DNA of 64,000 bases from Bacteroidales bacterium (GTDB lineage Bacteria > Bacteroidota > Bacteroidia > Bacteroidales > UBA932): assembly GCA_017415715.1 (NCBI GenBank), contig JAFQFD010000027.1, positions 62,001 to 126,000 on the forward strand, written 5' to 3'. Below, one piece after another: positions 51,018 to 60,389 of the stretch. The position numbers and the translations under genes were made by a program. Position 1 is the first letter of the stretch; the number at the start of each line of letters is the position of its first letter. The notes below the pieces were generated by a model. It ran no database searches. It was not told the origin of the DNA and was given only the letters and a program-made list of their open reading frames with translations.

Positions 51018-52709
51018 TCAGCGGATTACCTTGATTGAATATCCATCCTTATACTCTATCCTTCGGATTCCGCTGTTGCTGAATCCTCCGAATCCAGTGC
51101 GCTCAGCCTCGAAATGGCTCTGCAGCATGTCAGAACCTGTATTTTCAAGGATGCTCATCCAGTTGTCGCCATACTTTGCGCAGAGTCCGAGGAAGTGTCT
51201 TGCGACATCATATCCCTGGAATGCAAACTGTGTAGGCTCTGTCTTGAATAGCGCTCTGTACTTCATGATGAAGTCCTTTACAGCGTCGTCCTCGTAGTCG
51301 ATATAATATGTAAGGCTCGAGTGCAGGTTTGCATTGTGGAAGTTCTCGATTTCTATGGTCTCGAAGGTGCGGATCTTCGCCGCTCCATAGAGCACGACGT
51401 CATATTCGTCAAGTATGGTGAGGTTTATGTTTCTGACCACGTCATTGACGAATGCCTCGCTCTCCGATGCCACCACGACTCTGTTTGTTCCCTCTGCAGT
51501 CATCCTGCTCTTGATAGGCTCCTGCACGTTTCTGCCGTCGAGGATGCTGTATGAGAATGATGTATATGCTATTCCGGCTGAATCTATGGCAGCCTTCATG
51601 AGCTTGCCCTCGTCATTGGCTCTGGCCTCCTTCTCTGAGATTACCAGCACTCTGTCTCCCTTCTTGAGGTCTTCCCTGATCCACTGGGCCATGTCTTCAT
51701 ACTGCGCCATGCGTGGGGCAGGGGCGTGGATCATTGTGCCGTATCTCTGGACTAGCGGCTCAGCTTTAGGATCAAGGGGAGATATCAAAGCCTTGATGCC
51801 AGGTGCAAGTGAATACAGCTTGGCTATGTCGGCTGCATTCACAGGTCCTATGACTACATCGCAGTTTTCCAACTCATGCTTTGTCGCACCGAACGATCCG
51901 TTCGAGATATCGTGTACATCAAGCTCTACATTTATTCCAGATTTGCCAAGCTCCCTGACAGCCATGAGGATTCCGCTGTAGAAGTCCATGTTGCTCCTGC
52001 TGCTTGTGTTTCCGGAAGCCTTGAGAGGAAGCAGTGCGATCGCTTTTATCTTGTTCTTTGACATGTATTCTACAGGGGCGGCAACAGTCTCAGTGCTGTC
52101 AGTCCTGTCATCGAATGCGCTCTCGATGTCCATGTCCTCTTCCTCAACCTCGCTTCTGTCCTCTTCTGCCGGAGCGATGTCGGCAACAAGAGTCTCAGCG
52201 TGCTCCGCTGTAGGAATCACGAGTTTTTGTCTGTTCTTCAACTTGCTGTCTTTCAGCCCGTTGGCGGCTTTAATGGCCTCGACGGAAACACCATACTTGG
52301 CAGCAATGTCGCTGAGACCTTCATACCATCTTACAGTGTGTATCTTCTGAACATCGGCATTTTCGCTTGTCTGCACTTCCTTAGGCTTTTCATCTCTGAC
52401 CTTCTCTTTGACCTCTTCCTTCTGAGGGGTCACCACAGGGATATTGATGATCGCGTTCTTCTTGAGACCGTTCTGCTCAAGTCCCGGGTTGGCTGCGAAA
52501 AGCTCCTCCTGGCTTACATTATATGCCTTGCAGATGGAGTATACTGTCTGTCTTTCCTCGACGATATGGCTATAGTATACCTTTCCGTCGATCTTTACCT
52601 TCTGCTCCGATATCTTTACTGGCGGAGCCACGTATTCCTGCGCCGCTGCGTTGAACGCTGCGGCGAGCGCTATGGCTGCCATCGATACATATCTGATAAA
52701 AATCTTCAT
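51018..52709 (-). CDS. LysM protein with periplasmic-binding-protein (LivJ/LppC-like) domain
   Basis: This 563-aa protein has a signal peptide (ending AAAQ), a first LysM (about 45-90), a second LysM (about 123-165), an acidic linker, then a type I periplasmic-binding fold (about 215-560): IKAIALLPLKASG, DFYSGILMAVREL, VVIGPVNAADIAKL. The fold resembles substrate-binding proteins and LpoA, the lipoprotein activator of penicillin-binding proteins. With two LysMs, a wall-synthesis role is the best inference. It precedes a glycosyltransferase gene read from the same strand. Confidence 0.82.
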   Translation of the reverse strand: MKIFIRYVSMAAIALAAAFNAAAQEYVAPPVKISEQKVKIDGKVYYSHIVEERQTVYSICKAYNVSQEELFAANPGLEQNGLKKNAIINIPVVTPQKEEVKEKVRDEKPKEVQTSENADVQKIHTVRWYEGLSDIAAKYGVSVEAIKAANGLKDSKLKNRQKLVIPTAEHAETLVADIAPAEEDRSEVEEEDMDIESAFDDRTDSTETVAAPVEYMSKNKIKAIALLPLKASGNTSSRSNMDFYSGILMAVRELGKSGINVELDVHDISNGSFGATKHELENCDVVIGPVNAADIAKLYSLAPGIKALISPLDPKAEPLVQRYGTMIHAPAPRMAQYEDMAQWIREDLKKGDRVLVISEKEARANDEGKLMKAAIDSAGIAYTSFSYSILDGRNVQEPIKSRMTAEGTNRVVVASESEAFVNDVVRNINLTILDEYDVVLYGAAKIRTFETIEIENFHNANLHSSLTYYIDYEDDAVKDFIMKYRALFKTEPTQFAFQGYDVARHFLGLCAKYGDNWMSILENTGSDMLQSHFEAERTGFGGFSNSGIRRIEYKDGYSIKVIR

Positions 52710-52721
52710 ATTCGTCTTATG

Positions 52722-53843
52722 TTAAAGCCCTTCAATGAACTCAATGAGCTTGCGGGCGAATGTTGTCCATGAAAGTCGTTCCTTCTCAAGCCTTATGTTG
52801 CCTATGCAGCTCTCCTTAAGTCCCGGAGTGCAGAAATACCTGAGTATCTCCTTGCATATCGCTTCCGGCGTGCCCTCGTCCGACACAAGTCCGGTGCCTC
52901 TGTCGCCTATGGTCTCCTTCAGACCGCCTACGTCGGTCACGACCATCGGCACCTCGAAGTGGTATGATACGGAACTGATTCCGCTCTGGGTTGCGCTCCT
53001 GTATGGCAGGACCGCCAGATCGGCTGCCGAGAAATAGTCGGTCACCTCGGAATCCTTGATGTATTTAAGATTCTTGTAAATCTTATCCTTGTTCGGCAAC
53101 CTGTCTATTATCTGCTGATACTTGTCGAAAGAGCCGTACGGCTCTCCCGCAATGATCAGCTGATATCCCTCCGGCAGCATTCCGAATGCCTCCAGGAGGA
53201 TGTCCAGGCCCTTATACGTGCGTATGAGACCGAAGAACAGGAGATTTCTCTGCCCGCTCTGCAGTCCAAGTTTCTTTTCGGCAGTCTCTCTATCAAGTTT
53301 CTTGCCGAAGTGTGAATACAGCGGGTGCTGTATCACGGTGTATTTCGCGTCAGGCTTCAGCTCGAGCAGGTCTTTGGAGACTGCTTCGCACAGGGTGACG
53401 CAGCCTGTGCTTCCCTTGAGGAAGTATTTTGTCAGCGGAGCATCGAAGAAATGAGGCTCGTGCGGGATGACATTGTCAAGGATGGAGATCACCTTGCAGT
53501 GCTTCTTCATCTGCCTTGTGATGTAGCCCAGCGACGGGCCGAAGTATGACATCCAGTATCTGACGATCAGCACATCCGGGTCCCAGTCCCTGATGGCCTT
53601 GTATGTGCTGACATATGTAAAAGGATTGGCCGTATCCAGCAGAGATTCGCTCTCTACCGGTACGGCCTCATCGTCTGCTGTCACAAATTGTGTCTTTCCC
53701 GGGAAGAGGAATTCGGGATATTGTCTCTTGAAATTGAATGCCTTGACAATGTGATTTCTGCTCAGTTCGCCATACAGGCAGGCATTAAACTGAGAGATTC
53801 CTCCTCGATAGGGATAGAAACAGGACAGTATTGCTATTTTCAA
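52722..53843 (-). CDS. Glycosyltransferase family 4-type enzyme
   Basis: This 373-aa GT-B glycosyltransferase has the N-terminal acceptor domain start MKIAILSCFYPYRGGISQF. Its C-terminal donor domain has FFGLIRTYKGLDILLEAF, the usual EX7E region modified around SATQSGISSVSYHFEVPMV, and DVGGLKETI. It transfers a sugar from an NDP donor; substrate and product are unknown. It lies between the OmpH-like lipoprotein and LysM genes, consistent with envelope glycan work. Confidence 0.88.
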   Translation of the reverse strand: MKIAILSCFYPYRGGISQFNACLYGELSRNHIVKAFNFKRQYPEFLFPGKTQFVTADDEAVPVESESLLDTANPFTYVSTYKAIRDWDPDVLIVRYWMSYFGPSLGYITRQMKKHCKVISILDNVIPHEPHFFDAPLTKYFLKGSTGCVTLCEAVSKDLLELKPDAKYTVIQHPLYSHFGKKLDRETAEKKLGLQSGQRNLLFFGLIRTYKGLDILLEAFGMLPEGYQLIIAGEPYGSFDKYQQIIDRLPNKDKIYKNLKYIKDSEVTDYFSAADLAVLPYRSATQSGISSVSYHFEVPMVVTDVGGLKETIGDRGTGLVSDEGTPEAICKEILRYFCTPGLKESCIGNIRLEKERLSWTTFARKLIEFIEGL

Positions 53844-53848
53844 TATTA

Positions 53849-54499
53849 TTACTTGTTTTCGTTCTTCGATGCGATGTACTCTTCGTTGAGACCTGCGAGA
53901 ACCTCGTCAGTGATGTCGAGAGCAGGATCTGCTGTGAGGACAGGAGCGCTGAGGTTTACAACGCCGTCACCCTCTGCGTCGCTCTGAGTAACGATGATCA
54001 TTGCATACTGCTTCTCCTCGTTGTACTTCTTTACGAATGTAGCGATCGCGTCGTTGATCTGGTTGTTCATCACGAGAAGCTCCTCGTTGATCTCGTTGTT
54101 CTTCTGGTTTGCGTAGTTGTTGAACTCGATCTCCTGGTTCTGGAGCTTTGCAGCCTCAGTCTCAGCCACTGTTCTTGTCATAAGACCCTTCTGCACCTTC
54201 TCCTGATATTTTGTTACCGCGTTGGTGAGGTTCTTCTCTCTTCTGGTGATCTCAGCCTGGATGTTCTGCACCTTTGTCTCCACTACTGTCCTGAGGTCGT
54301 TAGCCATGTCATACTCGGCCATGACTCTTGTCATGTCGAGGTAAACGATTGCTCCCTTAGGCGCTGTTTCTGCTACTTCAGTTGTGTCTGCAGCCTGAGA
54401 CTCTGCCGCCTCGCCCTTTGTCTGATTGCATGAAACTGATCCAAATGCTACAACAGCGCTTACTGCAAGTGCGCTGAGGATGTGAGTTGTCTTTTTCAT
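53849..54499 (-). CDS. OmpH/Skp-like lipoprotein
   Basis: This 216-aa protein has a lipoprotein signal (Cys at about 24, SVSCNQTK) and an OmpH/Skp fold: an N-terminal strand AIVYLDMTRVM, a long helical pair (about 65-165), and the strand YAMIIVTQS. It is distinct from the non-lipidated Skp homologue after bamA. It is probably an outer-membrane-anchored holdase, with its own promoter at 54536. Confidence 0.82.
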   Translation of the reverse strand: MKKTTHILSALAVSAVVAFGSVSCNQTKGEAAESQAADTTEVAETAPKGAIVYLDMTRVMAEYDMANDLRTVVETKVQNIQAEITRREKNLTNAVTKYQEKVQKGLMTRTVAETEAAKLQNQEIEFNNYANQKNNEINEELLVMNNQINDAIATFVKKYNEEKQYAMIIVTQSDAEGDGVVNLSAPVLTADPALDITDEVLAGLNEEYIASKNENK

Positions 54500-54535
54500 T
54501 TCTATGTTTAATTATTAATAATTTGCAATAATTTA

Positions 54536-54543
54536 CAAAGATA
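54536..54543 (-). promoter_or_regulatory. -7 promoter element for the OmpH-like lipoprotein
   Basis: The minus strand reads TATCTTTG just after the pdxJ stop and 36 bp before the ATG at 54499. Confidence 0.6.
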
Positions 54544-54544
54544 G

Positions 54545-55264
54545 TTAAAAAATCTTAACTTTTGACAGATAGGCCTGTATTGTTTGTTCGAGACCCATGT
54601 AAAGCGCGTCGCTTATGATTGCGTGACCTATCGAGACTTCGTCTGTCCAAGGGATGTTTCTGATGAAGAATTCCAGGTTGTCAAGATTGAGGTCATGGCC
54701 TGCATTGAGTCCCAGACCGCATTTGCGAGCCTCCTCGGCGGTCCTGATGAAGTCGGCGATGGCCGCTTCAGGATTCTGCGGGAACATGTCCGCATAAGGC
54801 TCCGTGTAGAGCTCGACCCTGTCGGCTCCGCATGCGGCCGCTCCTTCCGCCATCTGCGGAAGCGCGCCGATGAAGATCGATGTCCTGATGCCCTTCTTCT
54901 TGAACTCAGCACATACTTCAGTGAGGAAGCTGCGGTTTGCTATCGTGTCCCAGCCTGCGTTAGATGTGATGGCGTCGACAGCGTCCGGCACGAGGGTCAC
55001 CTGGTCCGGTACGACTTCCAGCACGAGGTCCATGAATGACTGTATCGGGTTTCCCTCTATGTTGAATTCGGTGGTGATCAATGGTCTGATCTCCCTTACG
55101 TCCGAGTATCTTATGTGCCTTTCGTCAGGACGGGGGTGTACCGTGATGCCCTCTGCACCGAATTTTTCGCAGTTTACCGCTGCCAGAGTCACATCCGGCA
55201 TCTTTCCGCCGCGTGCGTTTCTGATTGTGGCGATTTTGTTGATGTTGACGCTGAGTCTTGTCAT
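54545..55264 (-). CDS. pdxJ: Pyridoxine 5'-phosphate synthase
   Basis: This 239-aa TIM-barrel enzyme condenses 1-deoxyxylulose 5-phosphate with 1-amino-acetone-3-phosphate to form pyridoxine 5'-phosphate. Motifs include the N-terminal LSVNINKIATIRNARGG, GITVHPRPDERHI, FNIEGNP and VTLVPD, with Gly-rich phosphate loops near the C-terminus. Length and motifs are normal. Confidence 0.95.
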   Translation of the reverse strand: MTRLSVNINKIATIRNARGGKMPDVTLAAVNCEKFGAEGITVHPRPDERHIRYSDVREIRPLITTEFNIEGNPIQSFMDLVLEVVPDQVTLVPDAVDAITSNAGWDTIANRSFLTEVCAEFKKKGIRTSIFIGALPQMAEGAAACGADRVELYTEPYADMFPQNPEAAIADFIRTAEEARKCGLGLNAGHDLNLDNLEFFIRNIPWTDEVSIGHAIISDALYMGLEQTIQAYLSKVKIF

Positions 55265-55294
55265 ATTGCTCTTTCGTTAGGTTGAATTCTCCGA

Positions 55295-55302
55295 CAAAAA
55301 TA
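55295..55302 (-). promoter_or_regulatory. -7 promoter element for pdxJ
   Basis: The minus strand reads TATTTTTG 30 bp before the pdxJ ATG. Confidence 0.5.
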
Positions 55303-55335
55303 TATAATAAAGTTCAATTTTAAAGAATATTGTGC

Positions 55336-55343
55336 TAATTTTG
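55336..55343 (+). promoter_or_regulatory. -7 promoter element for nadK-uppS
   Basis: TAATTTTG 25 bp before the nadK ATG at 55369. Confidence 0.55.
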
Positions 55344-55368
55344 GACCTTAATAATCATTTGGATAATA

Positions 55369-56181
55369 ATGAAGGTAGCAGTATATATCGGCATAGGCAG
55401 GACGGGTGACGGACTGGATGCAAGAGTGGAGAAGCTTCTTGCGGATTTCCGTGATGCCGGCACAGAAGTCTGTGTCATAGATGAGGGCGTGGATCTGACA
55501 GGATGCGATTTTCTGCTCAGCATAGGCGGAGACGGCACTTTCCTGGCCGCTTCGGCTATGTCGGTGCAGTCAGGAGTTCCTGTTGTAGGCGTAAATCTCG
55601 GCCGTGTCGGCTTTCTTTCCGAAAACAGGCCTGAAGTTGTTGCGGAGGCCTTGCTTTCCGGAGATTATGTGGTGGAGGAGCGTTCGGTTCTGGAGGTTTC
55701 TCTTCCTGATGGAAACGTTTTCTGGCCATATGCATTCAATGAATTTACGGTTCACAGAAGCGGTGCGGCAATGCTGGGAGTGGACGTGGACATAGACGGC
55801 GTAAGCCTTCCGACATACTGGGCTGACGGACTCATCCTCTCTACGAGTTCAGGCTCGACGGCTTACTCGCTCAGCGCAGGCGGACCGATCGTCCTTCCGG
55901 ACGCCCGTGTCCTCACGCTCACGCCGATAGCGCCTCATAATCTGAATATCCGTCCGCTGGTCGTTCCGGATAGTGCAACCGTCAGATTCAGAGTGCATTC
56001 CCGTGATGCAAAGGTGGTATTCACCGCGGACAACAGGTCGCTTGAAGTCAGTGACGGAGCTGAAATGGAAATGCGAGTGGCACAGTTTTCGCTTAAGCGT
56101 GTCAGACTTAACTGTTCCGATTTCATCAATGCCCTTACAGAAAAGCTTTTCTGGGGCGAGGACGTAAGAAACATCAAATAA
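55369..56181 (+). CDS. nadK: NAD kinase
   Basis: This 270-aa enzyme phosphorylates NAD to NADP. GGDGT lies at 53-57, and the NAD-binding [17 protein letters not shown] segment is intact. The length is typical. uppS starts 3 bp after its stop; nadK-uppS-bamA-ompH is a conserved order in Bacteroidota. Confidence 0.95.
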   Translation: MKVAVYIGIGRTGDGLDARVEKLLADFRDAGTEVCVIDEGVDLTGCDFLLSIGGDGTFLAASAMSVQSGVPVVGVNLGRVGFLSENRPEVVAEALLSGDYVVEERSVLEVSLPDGNVFWPYAFNEFTVHRSGAAMLGVDVDIDGVSLPTYWADGLILSTSSGSTAYSLSAGGPIVLPDARVLTLTPIAPHNLNIRPLVVPDSATVRFRVHSRDAKVVFTADNRSLEVSDGAEMEMRVAQFSLKRVRLNCSDFINALTEKLFWGEDVRNIK

Positions 56182-56184
56182 AAT

Positions 56185-56913
56185 ATGGCAAACGAAAATA
56201 TGACCGGCATTCCTGTTCACGTGTCAATGATCATGGACGGCAACGGCCGCTGGGCCAAGGAGCGTGGGAAGGAACGAGTATATGGACACTTTGAAGGTGT
56301 GGAGAGCGTGCGCGCATGCGTCGAGGCTGCGGTCGAGACGGGAGTGAAATACCTTTCGCTCTATGCGTTTTCGGAAGAGAACTGGAACCGTCCGCAGGCG
56401 GAAGTCGACACGCTTATGGGACTGATGGTCAAGGCTATGGCAAATGAAATGCCTGCGCTTGACAAGAACGGTGTCCGTTTCATGGTGATCGGAAACAGGG
56501 AGCGTCTTTCAAATGATCTTAACGAGGTCATAGACTCGTGCATGGCGCAGACTGCGTCAAACAATGTGCTGACACTCATAATCTTCCTCAGCTACAGCGG
56601 CAAGTGGGACATCCTCCAGGCCGCGAAGCGCATGGCTGTCGAGATGTTGGAAAATCCGGAGAAGGCAGATGACCTGCTGGACATGGATATAAACGGTTTC
56701 GACAGATTCCTCGCCACGGCGGGAATTCCTGACCCTGACCTCATCGTCAGGACCTCGGGTGAGTGTCGCCTGAGCAACTATCTCCTCTGGCAAGGTGCAT
56801 ATTCCGAACTGCTTTTCGTGGATACCTTATGGCCTGATTTCAGGAAGGAAGAGTTCAGAAAAGCGGTGGAATACTACTCAAAACGCGACAGGCGTTATGG
56901 AAAAGTCAAATAA
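56185..56913 (+). CDS. uppS: Isoprenyl transferase (undecaprenyl diphosphate synthase)
   Basis: This 242-aa cis-prenyltransferase builds the C55 lipid carrier for wall synthesis. It has catalytic Asp18 in MDGNGRWA, SLYAFSEENWNRP, and the C-terminal RTSGECRLSNYLLWQ and DTLWPDF. It follows nadK directly; the bamA promoter begins 6 bp after its stop. Confidence 0.95.
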   Translation: MANENMTGIPVHVSMIMDGNGRWAKERGKERVYGHFEGVESVRACVEAAVETGVKYLSLYAFSEENWNRPQAEVDTLMGLMVKAMANEMPALDKNGVRFMVIGNRERLSNDLNEVIDSCMAQTASNNVLTLIIFLSYSGKWDILQAAKRMAVEMLENPEKADDLLDMDINGFDRFLATAGIPDPDLIVRTSGECRLSNYLLWQGAYSELLFVDTLWPDFRKEEFRKAVEYYSKRDRRYGKVK

Positions 56914-56918
56914 TTGCT

Positions 56919-56926
56919 TATCTTTG
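56919..56926 (+). promoter_or_regulatory. -7 promoter element for bamA
   Basis: TATCTTTG 27 bp before the bamA ATG at 56953. Confidence 0.6.
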
Positions 56927-56952
56927 CAGTTTTGAATATTAAGAATATCAAG

Positions 56953-59538
56953 ATGAGATTTAGCAGATTAGCCACGCTTGCATTCGCCTTCCTCCTTGCG
57001 CTCCCGTCATGGGCGCAGCAGAGCGGAAAGGATGTGGTCGTGGATTACAATAATCCAAAGAAATATATCGTCGGCGGAGTCCGCGTCGAAGGCAACGAAT
57101 ATCTTGCGCCTGAGCAGATAATACAGATATCAGGTCTTCAGAAAGGAATGGAAGTGACTGTTCCGAGTGAGCAGATGTCTTCAATAATACACAGGCTCTG
57201 GATGCAGAAATATTTCGAGGACGTGGCAGTGGCCATCGATTCCATAGCTCCTTCGCGCGATACTGCATTCTTCAAGATCCAGATCATGGAGAGACCACGT
57301 GTCTCAAAGTGGACATTCAGCGGCGTGAAGTCCGGAGAACAGAAGGAACTCCTTGAGAGACTGAACCTTAAGAGAGGAGGCGAGTTCTCGGAATATGTGG
57401 CAAAGACTGCTACAGGCATCATCAAGAGATATTACAAGGAGAAGGGATTTCTCAACGTCAAGGTGGATGTGAACACCAAGCGTGATACGGTCATCAGGAG
57501 CGCCATCCGCGTTCAGTTTGCAGTTGACAGGGGAGAGAAGGTGAAGATCAAGAAGATCACCTTCGCAGGAAACGACAACGTCAAGGAGACCAAGCTTGTC
57601 AGGTCGATGAAGAAGACCAGGGATGCGCGTTTCATGAACTTCTTCAGTTCAAAGAAATTCAACGAATCGGAATATGAGAACGACAAGCGTGCCATGATCA
57701 GCGCCTTCAACGAGGCGGGATACAGAGACGCGAGGATCGTCAAGGATACGATGTACTACATCGAGCCGGGCAGACTCCAGATCGACTTCGAGATCGACGA
57801 GGGCAAGAAATACTTCTTCAGGGACATCACATGGACAGGTAACTCTGTCTATAGTACAGATGCCCTCAACGAAGTCCTCCAGATCAAGAAGGGAGATGTT
57901 TATGACGTGGTGACCATGGAGAAGCGTCTCTTCGGAGGCGGAAAGCAGACCGAATATGATGTGTCGAAGCTCTATCGTGACAACGGATACCTCTTCTTCA
58001 ACCTCCAGCCTGTGGAGATGAACATCGAGGGAGACTCTGTGGATGTGGAGATGCGCATCGTGGAGGGCAAGCCTGCGACATTGAACAACATCGTCATCAA
58101 CGGAAACGACCTTACGAACGAGAGGGTGATCCGCCGTCAGGTGTTCACCCGTCCGGGATATCTCTTCAGTCAGTCGGACTTCGAACGCTCGATCCGAGAG
58201 ATCGCGTCAATGGGACAGTTCGACCCTGAGGCCATCATGGACCCTGCAAAGGGATATTCGATCATTCCTAACCAGCTCAACAACACAGTGGACCTTGTCT
58301 ACAATGTTACAGAGAAGCCTTCAAGCCAGCTTGAACTCTCAGGAGGATGGGGCGGAAACACATTCGTGGCGACAGTCGGAGTAAGCTTCAACAACTTCTC
58401 GACAAGAAGGTTCTTTGACAAGACTGCATGGCGTCCGGTTCCGCTCGGAGACGCGCAGAACCTTTCTGTACGCTTCCAGACCAACGGTACATACTACACG
58501 AGCCTCTCGGCGAGCTTCTCAGAGCCTTGGCTCTTCGGAAAGAAGCCGACCTCGCTCAATATGTCGCTCTACTATACAAGGCAGACAAACTCATACATCT
58601 ATTATAATATCCTCAACAATGACGAGTATATGGAGGTGTATGGTTTTGCGGCAGGTCTGGGAAAGCGCCTGAAGTGGCCGGATAACTACTTCGTGCTTTA
58701 CAACCAGCTCAGCTGGCAGACATACAAGCTTCAGAACTGGGCATATCAGTTCATGTTCGACACAGGTATCTCGCATAACCTCAGTTACACGCTGAGCCTC
58801 TCGAGAAACTCGACCGACCAGCAGATCTATCCTCGTCAGGGATCGGATTTCAGCTTCTCGCTGCAGCTGACTCCTCCGTACTCTCTTCTCAGGAAGAAGA
58901 ACCACGGAATCCTCGATGAGAACGGCAAGCCGACCATAGCCGAGAACTGGAAGGACATCAATTACAACCTCCAGACTTCGCAGGACCGCTACAAGTGGAT
59001 CGAGTATCACAAGTGGTCGTTCAAGGGAGCAGTCTACACCAAGCTTGTCGGAGACCTTGTCCTGATGGCGCGTGCACAGTTCGGATACCTCGGATATTAT
59101 AACAGAAACTGGGGATATTCTCCATTCGAGGGCTTCCGCGTCGGTGGTGACGGTATGTCAGGATACGATACATACGGATCAGAGATCATCTCTCTCCGCG
59201 GTTACGAGAACTACTCTCTCACACCGCTTGCGTCGGACAACAGCGCAACTGGAAACTACTATGCAGGTAACGTATATGACAAGTTCACAGTCGAGCTCCG
59301 CTACCCTGTGATCCTGCAGCCGCAGTCGACAATCTACGCACTGCTCTTCCTCGAGGGAGGTAACTGCTGGTCAGACATCAGGGACTTCAATCCGTTCCAG
59401 ATCAAGAGATCTGCCGGAGTCGGCGTCAGGGTGTTCCTCCCGATGATCGGACTTCTTGGAGTTGACTGGGGATGGGGATTCGACGATCCTGTAAACGGAA
59501 AGAGCCAGTTCCACTTCGTGATCGGTCAGCAGTTCTAG
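56953..59538 (+). CDS. bamA: Outer-membrane assembly protein BamA
   Basis: This 861-aa protein has a signal peptide (ending WAQQ) and POTRA repeats over about 35-430, visible as VRVEGNEYLAPEQI, KWTFSGVKSGEQKEL, ITFAGNDNVKETKL, ITWTGNSVYSTDAL and IVINGNDLTNERVI. A C-terminal 16-stranded barrel ends in Phe (HFVIGQQF). The lid-strand region GSEIISLRGYENYSL contains the RGY motif. It inserts beta-barrel proteins in the outer membrane with BamD. I chose the start at 56953 for the signal peptide. Confidence 0.95.
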   Translation: MRFSRLATLAFAFLLALPSWAQQSGKDVVVDYNNPKKYIVGGVRVEGNEYLAPEQIIQISGLQKGMEVTVPSEQMSSIIHRLWMQKYFEDVAVAIDSIAPSRDTAFFKIQIMERPRVSKWTFSGVKSGEQKELLERLNLKRGGEFSEYVAKTATGIIKRYYKEKGFLNVKVDVNTKRDTVIRSAIRVQFAVDRGEKVKIKKITFAGNDNVKETKLVRSMKKTRDARFMNFFSSKKFNESEYENDKRAMISAFNEAGYRDARIVKDTMYYIEPGRLQIDFEIDEGKKYFFRDITWTGNSVYSTDALNEVLQIKKGDVYDVVTMEKRLFGGGKQTEYDVSKLYRDNGYLFFNLQPVEMNIEGDSVDVEMRIVEGKPATLNNIVINGNDLTNERVIRRQVFTRPGYLFSQSDFERSIREIASMGQFDPEAIMDPAKGYSIIPNQLNNTVDLVYNVTEKPSSQLELSGGWGGNTFVATVGVSFNNFSTRRFFDKTAWRPVPLGDAQNLSVRFQTNGTYYTSLSASFSEPWLFGKKPTSLNMSLYYTRQTNSYIYYNILNNDEYMEVYGFAAGLGKRLKWPDNYFVLYNQLSWQTYKLQNWAYQFMFDTGISHNLSYTLSLSRNSTDQQIYPRQGSDFSFSLQLTPPYSLLRKKNHGILDENGKPTIAENWKDINYNLQTSQDRYKWIEYHKWSFKGAVYTKLVGDLVLMARAQFGYLGYYNRNWGYSPFEGFRVGGDGMSGYDTYGSEIISLRGYENYSLTPLASDNSATGNYYAGNVYDKFTVELRYPVILQPQSTIYALLFLEGGNCWSDIRDFNPFQIKRSAGVGVRVFLPMIGLLGVDWGWGFDDPVNGKSQFHFVIGQQF

Positions 59539-59539
59539 T

Positions 59540-59623
59540 CCAGACGTCCCTGCGAGGATTGACCCAGACGTCATAGTGAGGCTTGACCTAGACGTCATTG
59601 CGAGGAGCGGAGCGACGTGGCAA
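59540..59623 (+). repeat. Dispersed intergenic repeat, GTCATTGCGAGGAGCG type
   Basis: Three tandem AGACGTC-starting segments lie here. The last is the longest, GACGTCATTGCGAGGAGCGG then GCGACGTGGCAATCT, with outer parts forming an imperfect hairpin. The type is widespread in intergenic DNA of many bacteria and is different from the TGTCATTCCGAG family. Confidence 0.75.
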
Positions 59624-59665
59624 TCTATTTGATGAAGAAAATTATAAATGAAAATTGAAAATAGT

Positions 59666-60235
59666 ATGAAAAAGATGTTAATGATCGCAGCAATTGCACT
59701 TGTTTCAGTTGCTGCAATGGCACAGGAAACCAAGTTTGCATATGTAGACTTCAACGAGATCGTGATGCTCATGCCTGAGATGGATGAGGCAAGAGCAACT
59801 CTTGAGGAGAACAGCAAGACAAACGAGGAGATCCTCATGGCTATGTACGAGGAGTATCAGACCAAGATGCAGCAGTACGAGCAGAAGAGTGCAACATGGA
59901 CTCAGTCTGTGAAGGAGATCAAGGAGAAGGAGATCATGGATATCCAGGCTCGTCTCGAGCAGACTCAGCAGAGCCTCCAGCAGGAGATCCAGCAGCTCCA
60001 GCAGAGCCTCCAGGCTCCTATCGTGGAGAAGGCCAACAAGGTGATCAACGACCTTGCAAAGGCGAAGGGAGTCGCAGCCGTATTCGAGAAGGCTTCATTC
60101 CTCTATGTTGATGAAGCTCAGCTTATTGACCTCACTCCAGAGGCAAGAGTGGCACTCAACATTCCGGAGGGCAGGACACTTGAGACTCTCCAGGCGGAGA
60201 TGATGGCAAAGGCACAGGCAGCACAGCAGCAGTAA
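59666..60235 (+). CDS. OmpH/Skp family periplasmic chaperone
   Basis: This 189-aa protein has a signal peptide (ending AMAQ), the OmpH start FAYVDFNEIVMLMPEMDEA, long Gln-rich coiled-coil helices (QSLQQEIQQLQQSLQ), and the C-terminal core AAVFEKASFLYVDEAQLIDLT. It carries unfolded outer-membrane proteins across the periplasm to the Bam complex. bamA lies directly upstream. The ATG at 59666 gives the signal peptide. Confidence 0.92.
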   Translation: MKKMLMIAAIALVSVAAMAQETKFAYVDFNEIVMLMPEMDEARATLEENSKTNEEILMAMYEEYQTKMQQYEQKSATWTQSVKEIKEKEIMDIQARLEQTQQSLQQEIQQLQQSLQAPIVEKANKVINDLAKAKGVAAVFEKASFLYVDEAQLIDLTPEARVALNIPEGRTLETLQAEMMAKAQAAQQQ

Positions 60236-60253
60236 TTTTTATTTAAGATATAT

Positions 60254-60297
60254 GACACAAAAGAAGGCGCTGATCATTCGGCGCCTTCTTTTGTGTC
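60254..60297 (+). terminator. Terminator of the bamA-skp unit
   Basis: Seventeen-bp perfect arms (60254-60270, 60281-60297) enclose a 10-nt loop. The outer part is A/T-rich on both sides. Confidence 0.85.
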
Positions 60298-60339
60298 TAA
60301 AAACTTAACAAATTATGATTGTCGTATCGGAAAATTATA

Positions 60340-60347
60340 TACATTTG
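60340..60347 (+). promoter_or_regulatory. -7 promoter element for korAB
   Basis: TACATTTG, about 43 bp before the korA ATG at 60390. Confidence 0.55.
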
Positions 60348-60389
60348 TATCAAAATCTAAATCTTTGATTTAAAATTATAACACTAGCT